Notes: generated from the sequence alone by a model not told the origin. DNA of 16,679 nt from Gammaproteobacteria bacterium (GCA_030426065.1 JAUHZH010000006.1:1-16679); one strand, 5' to 3'; positions 1-7,534 are shown, counted from the first letter of the stretch. Program-made: numbers and translations.

Positions 1-604
1 CGATCACGAACAAAATGCCTCCACGTCAACCGTCCGCCTGGTCGGATCAACTGGTGCCAATCCATTTGCTTGTATTTCAGCTGGCATCGCATCTTTGTGG
101 GGCCCTGCGCATGGCGGTGCCAACGAAGCCGTTTTGACCATGTTGGATGAAATCGGTGACGTGTCTCAAATCGACAAATACATTGCCAAAGCCAAAGACA
201 AGAATGACCCATTCAGATTGATGGGTTTTGGTCACCGCGTCTATAAGAACTTTGACCCTCGAGCCACCATCATCAGACAAGCCTGTCACGATGTGTTGGG
301 CGAGCTGGGCGTTCAAGACCCACAACTGGAATTGGCCATGAGGCTGGAAGAAATTGCATTGAAAGATGACTACTTCGTGGCACGCAACCTGTATCCCAAT
401 GTTGATTTCTACTCAGGCATCATTTACAAGGCGCTGGGCATCCCCACACAAATGTTCACTGTGATGTTTGCCATCGCACGGACTGTCGGCTGGACATCAC
501 AATGGTTGGAACAATATGAAACGCCTGACACACGCATTGGCCGTCCACGGCAAGTGTACACAGGCGCCAAAACCAGGGATTTTGTCAACATCAAAAATCG
601 TTGA
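1..604 (+). CDS. gltA: Citrate synthase, C-terminal part (5' end outside window)
   Basis: Condenses acetyl-CoA and oxaloacetate to citrate, the entry step of the TCA cycle, in the cytoplasm. The reading frame is open from base 2 and shows 200 residues ending in TGA at 602-604; the start lies upstream of the window. Visible landmarks are DHEQNASTSTVR at the first residues, GPAHGGANEA with the active-site His at visible residue 37, the GFGHRVYKN arginine/histidine motif, and NVDFYSG with the catalytic Asp, followed by FAIARTVGW and the C-terminal RPRQVYTG arginine motif. This matches the C-terminal half of the hexameric, NADH-sensitive type II enzymes of gammaproteobacteria; that subtype is inferred from overall resemblance. 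The stop overlaps the next start by one base (TGATG), so rsmJ is probably co-translated with it. Confidence 0.97.
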   Translation, partial: DHEQNASTSTVRLVGSTGANPFACISAGIASLWGPAHGGANEAVLTMLDEIGDVSQIDKYIAKAKDKNDPFRLMGFGHRVYKNFDPRATIIRQACHDVLGELGVQDPQLELAMRLEEIALKDDYFVARNLYPNVDFYSGIIYKALGIPTQMFTVMFAIARTVGWTSQWLEQYETPDTRIGRPRQVYTGAKTRDFVNIKNR

Positions 605-1302
605 TGCCATCACTGGCACAACACTTACACATGCTGGGCCTGGACCCAGACCCAGTGATTGAAGCCCTGCCAAACGAACTGACCCTGTCTCTGAGAGACG
701 GGGTTTTGTTTTTGAGCGACAACAAAAACCAGAACATCAACGCTTGTGTCGACTTCCTTTCTGGCCGCACCGCTCACCGTTCTCGCCAACATTTGGGTGG
801 AGAAATGCTGATCAAGGCCTGCCGCATCAAAGACCAAGCGCAAACCCGCGTTCTTGACGCCACCTGTGGTTTTGGCCGTGAATCTTTTTTACTTTCACAA
901 GCTCATTTCAAGGTCACGGCTTGTGAACAGCACCCTGTGGTGGCCGCCTTACTCCAAGATGGCCTCATTCGTTACCAAAACATGCACCAGCATCAACCTT
1001 TCAAACTGCTGGCCACCGACGCCCTTTCAGTGATGGCACGCCAACAACATGATGTGGTTTATTTAGACCCCATGTTTCCTGAGAGACAAAAAAGTGCATT
1101 GGTTAAAAAAGACATGCAATTATTTCACCGCTTACATGGTCATATTGATGACGCGCTTCCTGTACTTTTTCAAGCAGCACAAAAATGTGCTGTGAAAAAA
1201 GTGGTGGTGAAAAGACCGACAAAAGCCCCTTGTGTTCTGGTACAGAAGCCCACATATCAGCTGACTGGAAAATCATGCCGATTTGATGTTTATCAGCAAT
1301 GA
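604..1302 (+). CDS. rsmJ: 16S rRNA (guanine1516-N2)-methyltransferase RsmJ
   Basis: A SAM-dependent methyltransferase expected to modify G1516 of 16S rRNA in the small subunit. The 232-residue product has the class I SAM-binding motif LDATCGFGRE at about residues 84-93, an acidic motif at the next strand (ACEQHP, about 106-111), and the family signature YLDPMFPERQKSALVKK at about 153-169, where DPMFP takes the place of the catalytic NPPY-type loop. E. coli RsmJ is about 250 residues, so the length is near normal. ATG 604 is chosen because it directly overlaps the gltA stop as TGATG; the preceding TTG at 601 lies inside gltA and is less likely. No separate promoter is visible, so expression probably depends on gltA transcription and translational re-initiation. 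Confidence 0.93.
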   Translation: MPSLAQHLHMLGLDPDPVIEALPNELTLSLRDGVLFLSDNKNQNINACVDFLSGRTAHRSRQHLGGEMLIKACRIKDQAQTRVLDATCGFGRESFLLSQAHFKVTACEQHPVVAALLQDGLIRYQNMHQHQPFKLLATDALSVMARQQHDVVYLDPMFPERQKSALVKKDMQLFHRLHGHIDDALPVLFQAAQKCAVKKVVVKRPTKAPCVLVQKPTYQLTGKSCRFDVYQQ

Positions 1303-1413
1303 GCACAAAAACTCCGTGCTTTGACCTGTTTCATGGGTTGAATAATTTTGTATTTTGTGGACTGATTAACATTATTTTGTAATAATATATATAACTAACA
1401 CGGACCAAAAATC

Positions 1414-1980
1414 ATGAAAGAAGACCAAAACACCAAAAACCAAGCACAGGTAACGGATTCCATAGAAAAGATCGCCAAAGTGCTCGCCAAAGCCACCTTG
1501 GCTTATGACTTTTCCTATAAAGAGTTCATGGAATACTACAAAATGCACATTGTTAAAGAGTGCAAAAAAGCCAAGCCAAGGGCCACCGTGGTTGAAATTT
1601 CAGCCCGAACTGGCATTGATCGTCGCTTTGTCGCCCCTTACATTGTCGCTGAAGAAGCGCAATTGAAAGACAGCAAAGTCGATCTGATTTTCAATGACGT
1701 CAAAGCCATCTGCGAGAAAGACGAAAACTTCTTGATTCCTAAAATTGAAGACAAAGAATCATTTGATGTTATTTGTCGCCGTCATGCCAATGGCAGCTTG
1801 ACCCCCAAATCCATATTCATCGAACTGTTTCGCCAGGGCAAATTGCGCGATCACGGTGAATATTATGAATTGATGAAACCCAAACACCATGCCAACAAAC
1901 TGCAAACAGCAGCCAAAGGCATCAAGCGCACGGCCAAGTCCATCGTCAGCTCAGTTGCCAATGAAGAATGGAATGACTGA
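1414..1980 (+). CDS. DUF6502-like hypothetical protein with a possible helix-turn-helix region
   Basis: A soluble, lysine-rich protein of 188 residues with no signal peptide or membrane segment. The N-terminal pattern recalls DUF6502 as I remember it: a helix with AYDFSYKEFMEYYKMHIV (about 31-48), then an HTH-like stretch VVEISARTGIDRRFVAPYI (about 60-78), then a middle block with FLIPKIEDKESFDVICRR and SIFIELFRQGKLRDHGEYY ahead of a basic tail. Family members are usually longer (about 250-300 residues), so this would be a short form. The biochemical role of the family is unknown to me; DNA binding is only an inference from the HTH-like stretch. It stands alone between rsmJ and a strong terminator, with an AT-rich leader (1341-1400) that could carry its own promoter, though I see no convincing -35/-10 pair. 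The ribosome binding site is weak. Confidence 0.62.
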   Translation: MKEDQNTKNQAQVTDSIEKIAKVLAKATLAYDFSYKEFMEYYKMHIVKECKKAKPRATVVEISARTGIDRRFVAPYIVAEEAQLKDSKVDLIFNDVKAICEKDENFLIPKIEDKESFDVICRRHANGSLTPKSIFIELFRQGKLRDHGEYYELMKPKHHANKLQTAAKGIKRTAKSIVSSVANEEWND

Positions 1981-1996
1981 CAACACACAAATGCCA

Positions 1997-2037
1997 GACA
2001 CAAAAAAACCGGCCACTGTTGCCGGTTTTTTTGTGTC
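1997..2037. terminator. Bidirectional rho-independent terminator
   Basis: A perfect 17-bp inverted repeat, GACACAAAAAAACCGGC at 1997-2013 and its exact complement at 2021-2037, encloses a 7-base loop. The GC core CCGGC/GCCGG is flanked by seven A on one side and seven T on the other, so each strand reads a GC-rich hairpin followed by a T run. It sits between two convergent genes, 16 bases after the stop at 1980 and 18 bases beyond the stop at 2056, exactly where a shared terminator is expected. Confidence 0.95.
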
Positions 2038-2055
2038 AGTATGAACTCGCATGAA

Positions 2056-2784
2056 TCACATGCTTTCTTGGCTTTCCAACCCCACCAAGTAATCCACCAC
2101 TTTCATCATGTCTTCACGTGAACGCAATTGCTTGCCGTTGGGCTTGAGTTTGCCATTAACCACGATGGTAGGCGTTGACTGGATTTGCATTTGACGCATC
2201 ATTTGGTCACCTTTGCGAATCATGCCATCAATCATGAATGAATTGGCGGTTGATAAAAATTGGGCTTTATCAACACCAAAGGAGCTGCTGTACCAATCGG
2301 CAATCTGCTCAATCGTCCTGAACTGCTTCTTGTGCTGGTGAATGGCCTCAAAAAAGGCTTCGTGCGTTTTTTCCAAAATACCCATGTTGTCTGCCGTGTA
2401 AAAGGCTTGGGCATATATTTTCCAAATGGGCTGGAACACCACTGGCACCCTGATCACTTTGACTTTGCCATCATTTCGCTGTTCAAAAGCTTTCATGTAT
2501 GGCTGAAAAGAATAACAGTGAGGGCACAGGTAGCCAAAAAACTCATACACAACAATGTCATCGGTTTCGGTGTCCCATGCAGGGTTCAAAACACTGTAAT
2601 GGATGCCCGCTTTGAAGTCATTGCCTGGAGGCAGCACTTCCTTGGTCACAGGTCCATGATCATGGCCTGCATGCTCATCTTGGGTGGTGGCTGGTTGGGC
2701 TTCGGTTTTGGCCGATGCTGTGTTTTCAGCTTGAGAGCAAGCGGCAACAAAAAACAAGACCAACAACAATGAGATTTTTTTCAT
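2056..2784 (-). CDS. dsbA: Thiol:disulfide interchange protein DsbA, predicted lipoprotein
   Basis: A periplasmic dithiol oxidase that would introduce disulfides into exported proteins. The 242-residue product begins with a lipoprotein signal peptide: basic MKK, a hydrophobic core and the lipobox FVAAC with Cys16 as the acylated residue. A low-complexity linker of about residues 17-50 follows, containing the His/Asp-rich DEHAGHDHGP. The thioredoxin-fold domain has EFFGYLCPHCYSF with the CPHC active site at 87-90, identical to the dipeptide of E. coli DsbA, and the cis-proline loop STPTIVVNGK with Pro205. ATG 2784 is supported by GAGGA four bases upstream. It lies 60 bases downstream of the cytochrome c4 gene on the same strand and probably shares its promoter. 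Redox partner (a DsbB) is not in the window. The lipid anchor is inferred from the lipobox. Confidence 0.9.
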   Translation of the reverse strand: MKKISLLLVLFFVAACSQAENTASAKTEAQPATTQDEHAGHDHGPVTKEVLPPGNDFKAGIHYSVLNPAWDTETDDIVVYEFFGYLCPHCYSFQPYMKAFEQRNDGKVKVIRVPVVFQPIWKIYAQAFYTADNMGILEKTHEAFFEAIHQHKKQFRTIEQIADWYSSSFGVDKAQFLSTANSFMIDGMIRKGDQMMRQMQIQSTPTIVVNGKLKPNGKQLRSREDMMKVVDYLVGLESQESM

Positions 2785-2788
2785 GATT

Positions 2789-2793
2789 TCCTC
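2789..2793 (-). promoter_or_regulatory. Ribosome binding site of dsbA
   Basis: GAGGA on the minus strand, four bases before the ATG at 2784. It supports that start and the lipoprotein signal peptide that follows from it. Confidence 0.75.
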
Positions 2794-2811
2794 TTTCTGA
2801 TATTTACCGTG

Positions 2812-2830
2812 CCTTGGACAAAACCCAAGG
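2812..2830 (-). repeat. Small inverted repeat between cytochrome c4 and dsbA
   Basis: CCTTGG at 2812-2817 and CCAAGG at 2825-2830 form a perfect 6-bp stem with a 7-base loop in the 60-base gap between the cytochrome c4 stop and the dsbA start. There is no T run after it on the minus strand, so it is not a standard terminator; it could act as an mRNA processing or stability element, or be chance. Confidence 0.35.
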
Positions 2831-2844
2831 TCATGGGTTCGAAA

Positions 2845-3459
2845 TTACTGGTTTTTCTTTAAACCTTGCATGTAACTGGCCACAGCCGCAATTTCCTCAT
2901 CACTCAAGTATTGGGTGACTTCGGCCATGATTTTGCCGTTGACATCGTCTTTGTTACCAACGGTTCGACCGTCTCTGAACAGTTTCAATTCGTTGACGGC
3001 ATAGGCTGCATGTTGGTTGGCCACTTTGGGATAACCTGACAATGGATTGCCTTGACCTGTGGGTCCATGACACGCCATACAAGCAGGCACATTCCTGTCC
3101 TTGATCCCGCCTTGGTAAATTTGACGTCCCAACTCAACCTGCTCTGGATCAGCCGCTTTCAATTTCATGGTTTGACCCGCATAAAAGGCCGCCAAATCTT
3201 TCATGTCTTGATCAGACAATGTGGCCACCATGGGTGCCATGTTGGCGCTTTCACGCTCACCAGACTTGAACAGTTTCAAATGACGCTCAATGTATTGCGC
3301 GTGTTGACCCGCAATGGAAGGCCAGATGGGATTGACGCTGTTACCATCCATACCGTGGCAAGCCATACATGTTCCGGACAATGCTTTGCCTTTTTCAGCA
3401 TCTTGAGCCATCAATGGCATGGCAACAAGCAACAACACAAACAGACTGATGCGTTTCAT
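2845..3459 (-). CDS. Cytochrome c4 (di-haem c-type cytochrome)
   Basis: A periplasmic electron carrier that passes electrons to terminal oxidases. The 204-residue product has a Sec signal peptide (MKRISLFVLLLVAMPLMA, cleavage likely before QDAEK) and two similar haem domains: CMACH at 31-35 and a second CMACH at 127-131, with candidate axial methionines in NMAPM (Met74 or Met77) and GKIMAE (Met178). Two tandem domains of about 90 residues are typical of cytochrome c4. ATG 3459 is preferred over an in-frame start at 3516, because AGGGG lies five bases upstream, the signal peptide begins there, and the longer version would run through the promoter's TATAAT. It is the first gene of a minus-strand unit with dsbA and divergent from engB, an arrangement I recall from Pseudomonas. 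DsbA may help keep apocytochrome cysteines oxidised; that link is inference. Confidence 0.94.
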   Translation of the reverse strand: MKRISLFVLLLVAMPLMAQDAEKGKALSGTCMACHGMDGNSVNPIWPSIAGQHAQYIERHLKLFKSGERESANMAPMVATLSDQDMKDLAAFYAGQTMKLKAADPEQVELGRQIYQGGIKDRNVPACMACHGPTGQGNPLSGYPKVANQHAAYAVNELKLFRDGRTVGNKDDVNGKIMAEVTQYLSDEEIAAVASYMQGLKKNQ

Positions 3460-3464
3460 AATAA

Positions 3465-3469
3465 CCCCT
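3465..3469 (-). promoter_or_regulatory. Ribosome binding site of the cytochrome c4 gene
   Basis: AGGGG on the minus strand, five bases before ATG 3459. It decides this start over the upstream in-frame start at 3516, which has no comparable site. Confidence 0.75.
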
Positions 3470-3498
3470 ATTTCGGTAGCAATGTTCAAAAAGGCGAT

Positions 3499-3527
3499 AT
3501 TATAGCCGATATGCACGATGCGAACAT
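3499..3527 (-). promoter_or_regulatory. Promoter for cytochrome c4-dsbA
   Basis: A perfect -10 hexamer TATAAT on the minus strand (3499-3504) lies 40 bases before the cytochrome c4 start. The best -35 at 17-base spacing is the weak ATGTTC at 3522-3527, so an activator may be involved. It would give a leader of roughly 30 bases. It is the only clear sigma-70-like site in the divergent gap of about 120 bases shared with engB. Confidence 0.55.
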
Positions 3528-3582
3528 ATCAAATTCTCATGCGCTCATTTAAAATAGCCCTTTTTGATTTGAATTGTCTCAC

Positions 3583-4221
3583 ATGGCCAACCTGTTCAAT
3601 CGCTGTCAGTTTTTGATCAGCGCTTTCAAGATGTCTCAACTGCCTCCCGATGAAGGGATGGAAATTGCATTCGCTGGCCGATCCAATGCGGGCAAATCCA
3701 CCACGATCAATGCCCTGACCAATCACAAAGGCTTGGCCAAGGTCAGTAAAACCCCTGGCAGAACGCAATTGTTCAATTGCTTTGAGTTTGCCCCCAACCG
3801 CCGTTTGGTCGATTTGCCCGGATACGGTTATGCCAAAGTGCCCCTTAAAATGCGCAAACATTGGGACCAAGAGATCAACAATTACTTGATGAAAAGGCAG
3901 AGCTTGATTGGTGTTGTCATCATTCAAGACATCCGGCACCCAATGAAGGATTTTGACAAACAGATGATCACTTGGGCATTCAATTCCGGGATGCGTTCAC
4001 ACGTCATATTGAACAAAGCCGACAAGCTCAAAAACAGCCAAGCCAAACAAACTTTGATGCAAGTCAAAAAGCAAATTGCTGCCTTGAGTCAAACCACCAC
4101 TTGTCAAATGTTTTCGGCCTTGCGCAAAGAAGGAACCAAAGAGCTGTCTGGCATTTTACTGCCCTGGTTCGAGGAAGAACAAAGCTATTTGGACCAAGGC
4201 CAAGAACACCAGCAGGATTGA
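3583..4221 (+). CDS. engB: Ribosome biogenesis GTPase EngB (YihA/YsxC)
   Basis: An essential TRAFAC-class GTPase needed for large ribosomal subunit assembly. The 212-residue product shows the G motifs in order: G1 GRSNAGKST (32-40), the G2 region with TPGRTQLFNCF (58-68), G3 DLPGYGYA (77-84, the EngB hallmark), G4 NKAD (144-147) and G5 SAL (178-180). Length matches the family (about 200-210). ATG 3583 is chosen; a TTG at 3574 in frame would add three residues without support. No strong Shine-Dalgarno sequence is seen. TAAAAT at 3550-3555 is a possible -10, but no good -35 accompanies it. It is divergent from cytochrome c4 and followed after four bases by an unknown gene and then uvrD. Confidence 0.95.
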   Translation: MANLFNRCQFLISAFKMSQLPPDEGMEIAFAGRSNAGKSTTINALTNHKGLAKVSKTPGRTQLFNCFEFAPNRRLVDLPGYGYAKVPLKMRKHWDQEINNYLMKRQSLIGVVIIQDIRHPMKDFDKQMITWAFNSGMRSHVILNKADKLKNSQAKQTLMQVKKQIAALSQTTTCQMFSALRKEGTKELSGILLPWFEEEQSYLDQGQEHQQD

Positions 4222-4225
4222 ACCA

Positions 4226-5335
4226 ATGACCCACCAACACCAGCTCAAGGGATTGATCGCTTTGGAGTGCCAACAAACCGGTCAACAAGCAGCCGACCGC
4301 CAGGCAGCCAGTGAAATCACAGCGGCCATGGCCAAAGACCTGTCTGCCATCTTGCCCATGCAATCTGCCACTTCGGCCATGGTGGTTGCCTGTGCCCAAT
4401 ACCCCGTCGAGCAAGTTTTACAGCCTCAGTGGCCGATCCACCACGCGCTGGCACAGTATGCATCAGCGGCCTTTCAAGGTGAATCGCAACAAAACAAAGT
4501 GCTGTCGATTGGTGCCAACAATGACCTGATGCCAGCGGGGTTACAACCGAAACAAAGTGAGCAACCCCTGTTGTTGTTGCCCTTTATTGTTTTTACCGAC
4601 GATGACCATTTGGCGGCTTGTTTTGAAAAAGACTTGATGCGCAAAGGGATGATTTCCCCCGGCACCTACCAAGCTTTGAACAACCACATGGGTCTACACG
4701 TCAATCACGCCAATTACATGACCCATTTGGATTTGGTGGCCATGATGCACAACCACTACCAACAACTGGGACAAGACAGTGCTTGGCAAATGATAGAGCA
4801 TGCCGTCCTTCAGGATCAGGCCAAAACCCGGGTCCACAGTGCCCACCACAACCATTATTATTTGGTTGATCATTTGCTGTTCACACCGATGTTCAGCATG
4901 GTGCAGATGGATCAATTTTTCGGCGCCTCGCCACAAGGATATGTGGACTGGTTGGTACAACAACGCACCGCGATGGCGGCTTTTGAAGCCCATGGTTTAG
5001 AAATCCATGCATTCCAGGCCACCCACTGGCCATTGTCTGAAGAAAAAATTTGCCTGGGCAGTTTCGAGCAACAGCGATTGACAGGTGATTACTGGCTCAC
5101 TTGTGATGGTGAATTGGCCACTGACCAAGGGGTGGAGATCACCTTCATTGAAAGCCAGAAAGCCGGACTGGTGGCCATCGGTGTCAAAGCAAAAGACCAA
5201 CAAAGCCAGCTCTGCTACTACCCTTTACACCCCGGTGGCATCGGTGCCATTGAGCAGCAAATCAAACAACAGTTCAAACAAATTACAGGACATCGGGTGC
5301 ATGTTCTGGAAGACAACGACCATTGGCCCTCATGA
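4226..5335 (+). CDS. Uncharacterised protein between engB and uvrD
   Basis: I do not recognise this 369-residue protein. It has no signal peptide and no membrane segment, so it is probably cytoplasmic. Visible features are an alanine/glutamine-rich N-terminus, a hydrophobic strand-like run LLLLPFIVF followed by acidic TDDDH (about 116-127), a His/Tyr-rich stretch HSAHHNHYYLVDHLLF (about 204-219), and a C-terminal half that looks beta-rich, ending in a segment with YYPLHPGGIGAIEQQI. The histidines could bind metal, but no known metal motif is evident. The start ATG 4226 is four bases after the engB stop with AGGA upstream at 4213-4216; the end overlaps the uvrD start as ATGA (5332-5335). Both junctions are tight and base use resembles the neighbours, so it is a real operon member rather than a chance frame. 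A role near ribosome assembly or DNA repair is only suggested by position. Confidence 0.85.
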   Translation: MTHQHQLKGLIALECQQTGQQAADRQAASEITAAMAKDLSAILPMQSATSAMVVACAQYPVEQVLQPQWPIHHALAQYASAAFQGESQQNKVLSIGANNDLMPAGLQPKQSEQPLLLLPFIVFTDDDHLAACFEKDLMRKGMISPGTYQALNNHMGLHVNHANYMTHLDLVAMMHNHYQQLGQDSAWQMIEHAVLQDQAKTRVHSAHHNHYYLVDHLLFTPMFSMVQMDQFFGASPQGYVDWLVQQRTAMAAFEAHGLEIHAFQATHWPLSEEKICLGSFEQQRLTGDYWLTCDGELATDQGVEITFIESQKAGLVAIGVKAKDQQSQLCYYPLHPGGIGAIEQQIKQQFKQITGHRVHVLEDNDHWPS

Positions 5336-7521
5336 ACATCAGCACAGAAGATATTTTAGACAACCTCAACGACGACCAAGCCGCAGCCGTCACCACCACT
5401 TCACAGCATGCCTTGGTTTTGGCCGGTGCAGGCAGTGGCAAAACCAGGGTTTTGGTGCACCGGATTGCTTGGCTCATCGGTGCAGAACTGATTTCCCCTT
5501 ACAGCGTACTGGCAGTGACTTTCACCAACAAAGCCGCAGCGGAAATGCGCAACCGCATCGCCTATATGCTGAAGCAAGACGTCAACAGCCTGTGGATTGG
5601 CACGTTCCACGGCATTGCCTTGCGCCTGTTGCAAATCCATGCCGAAGCCGCCGGACTGCCAAAGAATTTTCAGATTCTGGATTCTGATGACCAATACCGG
5701 TTGATCAGGCGTTGCCTCAATGATTTGGAGCTGGATGAGAAACAATGGCCACCCCGTTCCATTCAAGGTTACATCAATGACAAGAAAAACGACGGCTTGC
5801 GTCCTGACGAAGTGGAAGATTTTGGCGACTTCAACAACCAAACCATGATCAAAGTCTACCAGCAATACCAAGACCACTGTGACCGAGCTGGCCTGGTGGA
5901 TTTCGCAGAAATGCTGCTCAGGGCCCATGAATTGCTGCTCAACAATGACGATGTGCTACAGAAATACCGAATGCGTTTTTCACACATTTTGGTTGATGAA
6001 TTTCAAGACACCAACAGCATCCAATCGGCCTTCATTCAACTGTTGGCAGGACGTGACAACAAAGTTTTTGTCGTTGGCGATGACGACCAATCCATTTACG
6101 CTTGGCGCGGTGCCAAAGTGGATCACATCTTGGACTTCCAGCAATTGTATGCCGACACGGCGATGTTTAAACTGGAGCAAAATTACCGATCGACACAAAA
6201 CATCCTTGATGCCGCCAACGGTGTGATTGCTCACAACAAACAAAGGCTGGGCAAAAACCTCTGGTCCGCTCAAGACCGCGGCGACAAAATAGCCATTTAC
6301 GGATCGCATTCTGAGTTCGATGAAGCCTTCTTTGTCGGTGAAACGATTGAGCAGTTGCTGGCCCGAACCACCCGTGCCGATGAAATCGCCATTTTGTACC
6401 GTTCCAATGCCCAGTCTCGACTGCTTGAAGAAGCCATGATCAAGCGCAGCATCCCCTACCAAATTTATGGTGGATTGCGTTTTTTCGAACGCCTTGAAAT
6501 CAAAGACGTGATGGCCTATGCACGCTTGGTCAACAACCGCCACGATGACATCGGATTTGAGCGCGTCATTAACACGCCCACTCGGGGTTTGGGCTTGAAA
6601 ACACTCAACATGATCCGCAACCATGCCCAAATCAACCAAACCAGCCTTTGGCAAGCGGGCATGGCATTGGTCAAAAACGGCAGCTTGAGCGCCCGAGCCG
6701 CCAACAGCTATGCCGCTTTTTGCAACCTGATTGATGAACTGGATCTGACCCAAAAAGACCAGTCATTGAGCGCCTTGTTCGCTGACACCATCGAACGCAC
6801 AGCTTTGAAAGACCATTACATGAAGGAGCCGCCAGAAAAGGCCCAAACCCGATTGGAGAACTTGGACGAATTGATCAATGCCGCCGAAACCCACAGCATG
6901 ACCGATGAAGACCATGCACTGGGGTTGTCCCCTTTGGCTTCGTTCTTGGCTGCCGTTTCATTGGATGCTGGAGACCGCGACAACAAAGACGAGCCCCATG
7001 TCCAACTGATGACGTTGCATTCGGCCAAAGGCTTGGAATTTCCAGTGGTGTTCTTGGTGGGCATGGAACAAGGCCTGTTCCCGCACCAAAATTCCATGGA
7101 AGACATCAACAAACTCCAAGAAGAACGCCGCTTGTGCTATGTCGGCATCACCCGAGCTGAAAAGCAGTTGTTCATGAGTTATGCCACTTCAAGGCGAATT
7201 CGAGGCAAAATATCACCTTGTCAGCCGTCTCAATTCCTCAGAGAAATCCCCGAACACTTGGTGCAACAGCAGCGTGGCAACATCCACCCCGCCAGGACCC
7301 ATCGCCAATCAGTGTCCGCCCAAACACCTTTTCGACAGCAAAGCATGTCGACACCAGACTCACCCTATCGTGTCGGACAAACCGTCCAACATGCGAGCTT
7401 CGGCGAAGGCGTGATCACCGACATGAGTGGCAAAGGCGATTACCTGCAAGTGCTGGTGCAATTCAACCAGGTTGGTCCCAAAGTCCTGGCCGCCAAATTT
7501 GCCAAACTGACGGTTTTGTGA
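5332..7521 (+). CDS. uvrD: DNA helicase II UvrD
   Basis: An ATP-dependent 3'-5' superfamily 1 helicase acting in nucleotide excision repair and methyl-directed mismatch repair. The 729-residue product carries all SF1A motifs: Walker A GAGSGKT (32-38, Lys37), Ia TFTNKAAAEM (63-72), II DEFQD (222-226), III GDDDQSIYAWRG (249-260), IV QNYRSTQNIL (283-292), V TLHSAKGLEF (from about 561) and VI ERRLCYVGITRA (from about 598). The last 50 residues (YRVGQTVQHASFGEGVI onward) form the Tudor-like tail that binds RNA polymerase in UvrD/PcrA. The length (E. coli 720) and the tail favour UvrD over Rep. ATG 5332 overlaps the upstream stop as ATGA, which favours it over an in-frame TTG at 5323. Its stop is 13 bases from the convergent nitrilase gene, with no terminator visible. 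Confidence 0.95.
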   Translation: MNISTEDILDNLNDDQAAAVTTTSQHALVLAGAGSGKTRVLVHRIAWLIGAELISPYSVLAVTFTNKAAAEMRNRIAYMLKQDVNSLWIGTFHGIALRLLQIHAEAAGLPKNFQILDSDDQYRLIRRCLNDLELDEKQWPPRSIQGYINDKKNDGLRPDEVEDFGDFNNQTMIKVYQQYQDHCDRAGLVDFAEMLLRAHELLLNNDDVLQKYRMRFSHILVDEFQDTNSIQSAFIQLLAGRDNKVFVVGDDDQSIYAWRGAKVDHILDFQQLYADTAMFKLEQNYRSTQNILDAANGVIAHNKQRLGKNLWSAQDRGDKIAIYGSHSEFDEAFFVGETIEQLLARTTRADEIAILYRSNAQSRLLEEAMIKRSIPYQIYGGLRFFERLEIKDVMAYARLVNNRHDDIGFERVINTPTRGLGLKTLNMIRNHAQINQTSLWQAGMALVKNGSLSARAANSYAAFCNLIDELDLTQKDQSLSALFADTIERTALKDHYMKEPPEKAQTRLENLDELINAAETHSMTDEDHALGLSPLASFLAAVSLDAGDRDNKDEPHVQLMTLHSAKGLEFPVVFLVGMEQGLFPHQNSMEDINKLQEERRLCYVGITRAEKQLFMSYATSRRIRGKISPCQPSQFLREIPEHLVQQQRGNIHPARTHRQSVSAQTPFRQQSMSTPDSPYRVGQTVQHASFGEGVITDMSGKGDYLQVLVQFNQVGPKVLAAKFAKLTVL

Positions 7522-7534
7522 TTGATCGAGGATT

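Noticed and set aside
1302..1320. Inverted repeat AGCAC/GTGCT just after rsmJ as a terminator
   Set aside because: Only 5 bp of stem, a 9-base loop and no T run after it; likely chance.
1321..1390. Specific -35/-10 pair for the gene at 1414
   Set aside because: The region is AT-rich and gives several candidates (TTGACC, TTGTGG, TAATAT, AATAAT), but none pair at 16-18 bases with good matches, so I did not list a promoter.
3460..3516. Longer N-terminus for cytochrome c4 starting at 3516
   Set aside because: It would translate through the TATAAT promoter hexamer and bury the signal peptide; ATG 3459 has AGGGG at the right distance.
3550..3555. TAAAAT as the -10 of engB
   Set aside because: Plausible position, but no -35-like hexamer at suitable spacing; too weak to list.
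5401..5928. Minus-strand open frame opposite the 5' part of uvrD
   Set aside because: No start context and no recognisable domain; explained by the complementary codons of uvrD.
5980..6753. Long open frame on the minus strand opposite uvrD
   Set aside because: It is a shadow of the uvrD codons: no recognisable motif, no ribosome binding site, and the plus strand encodes a complete helicase with all SF1 motifs.
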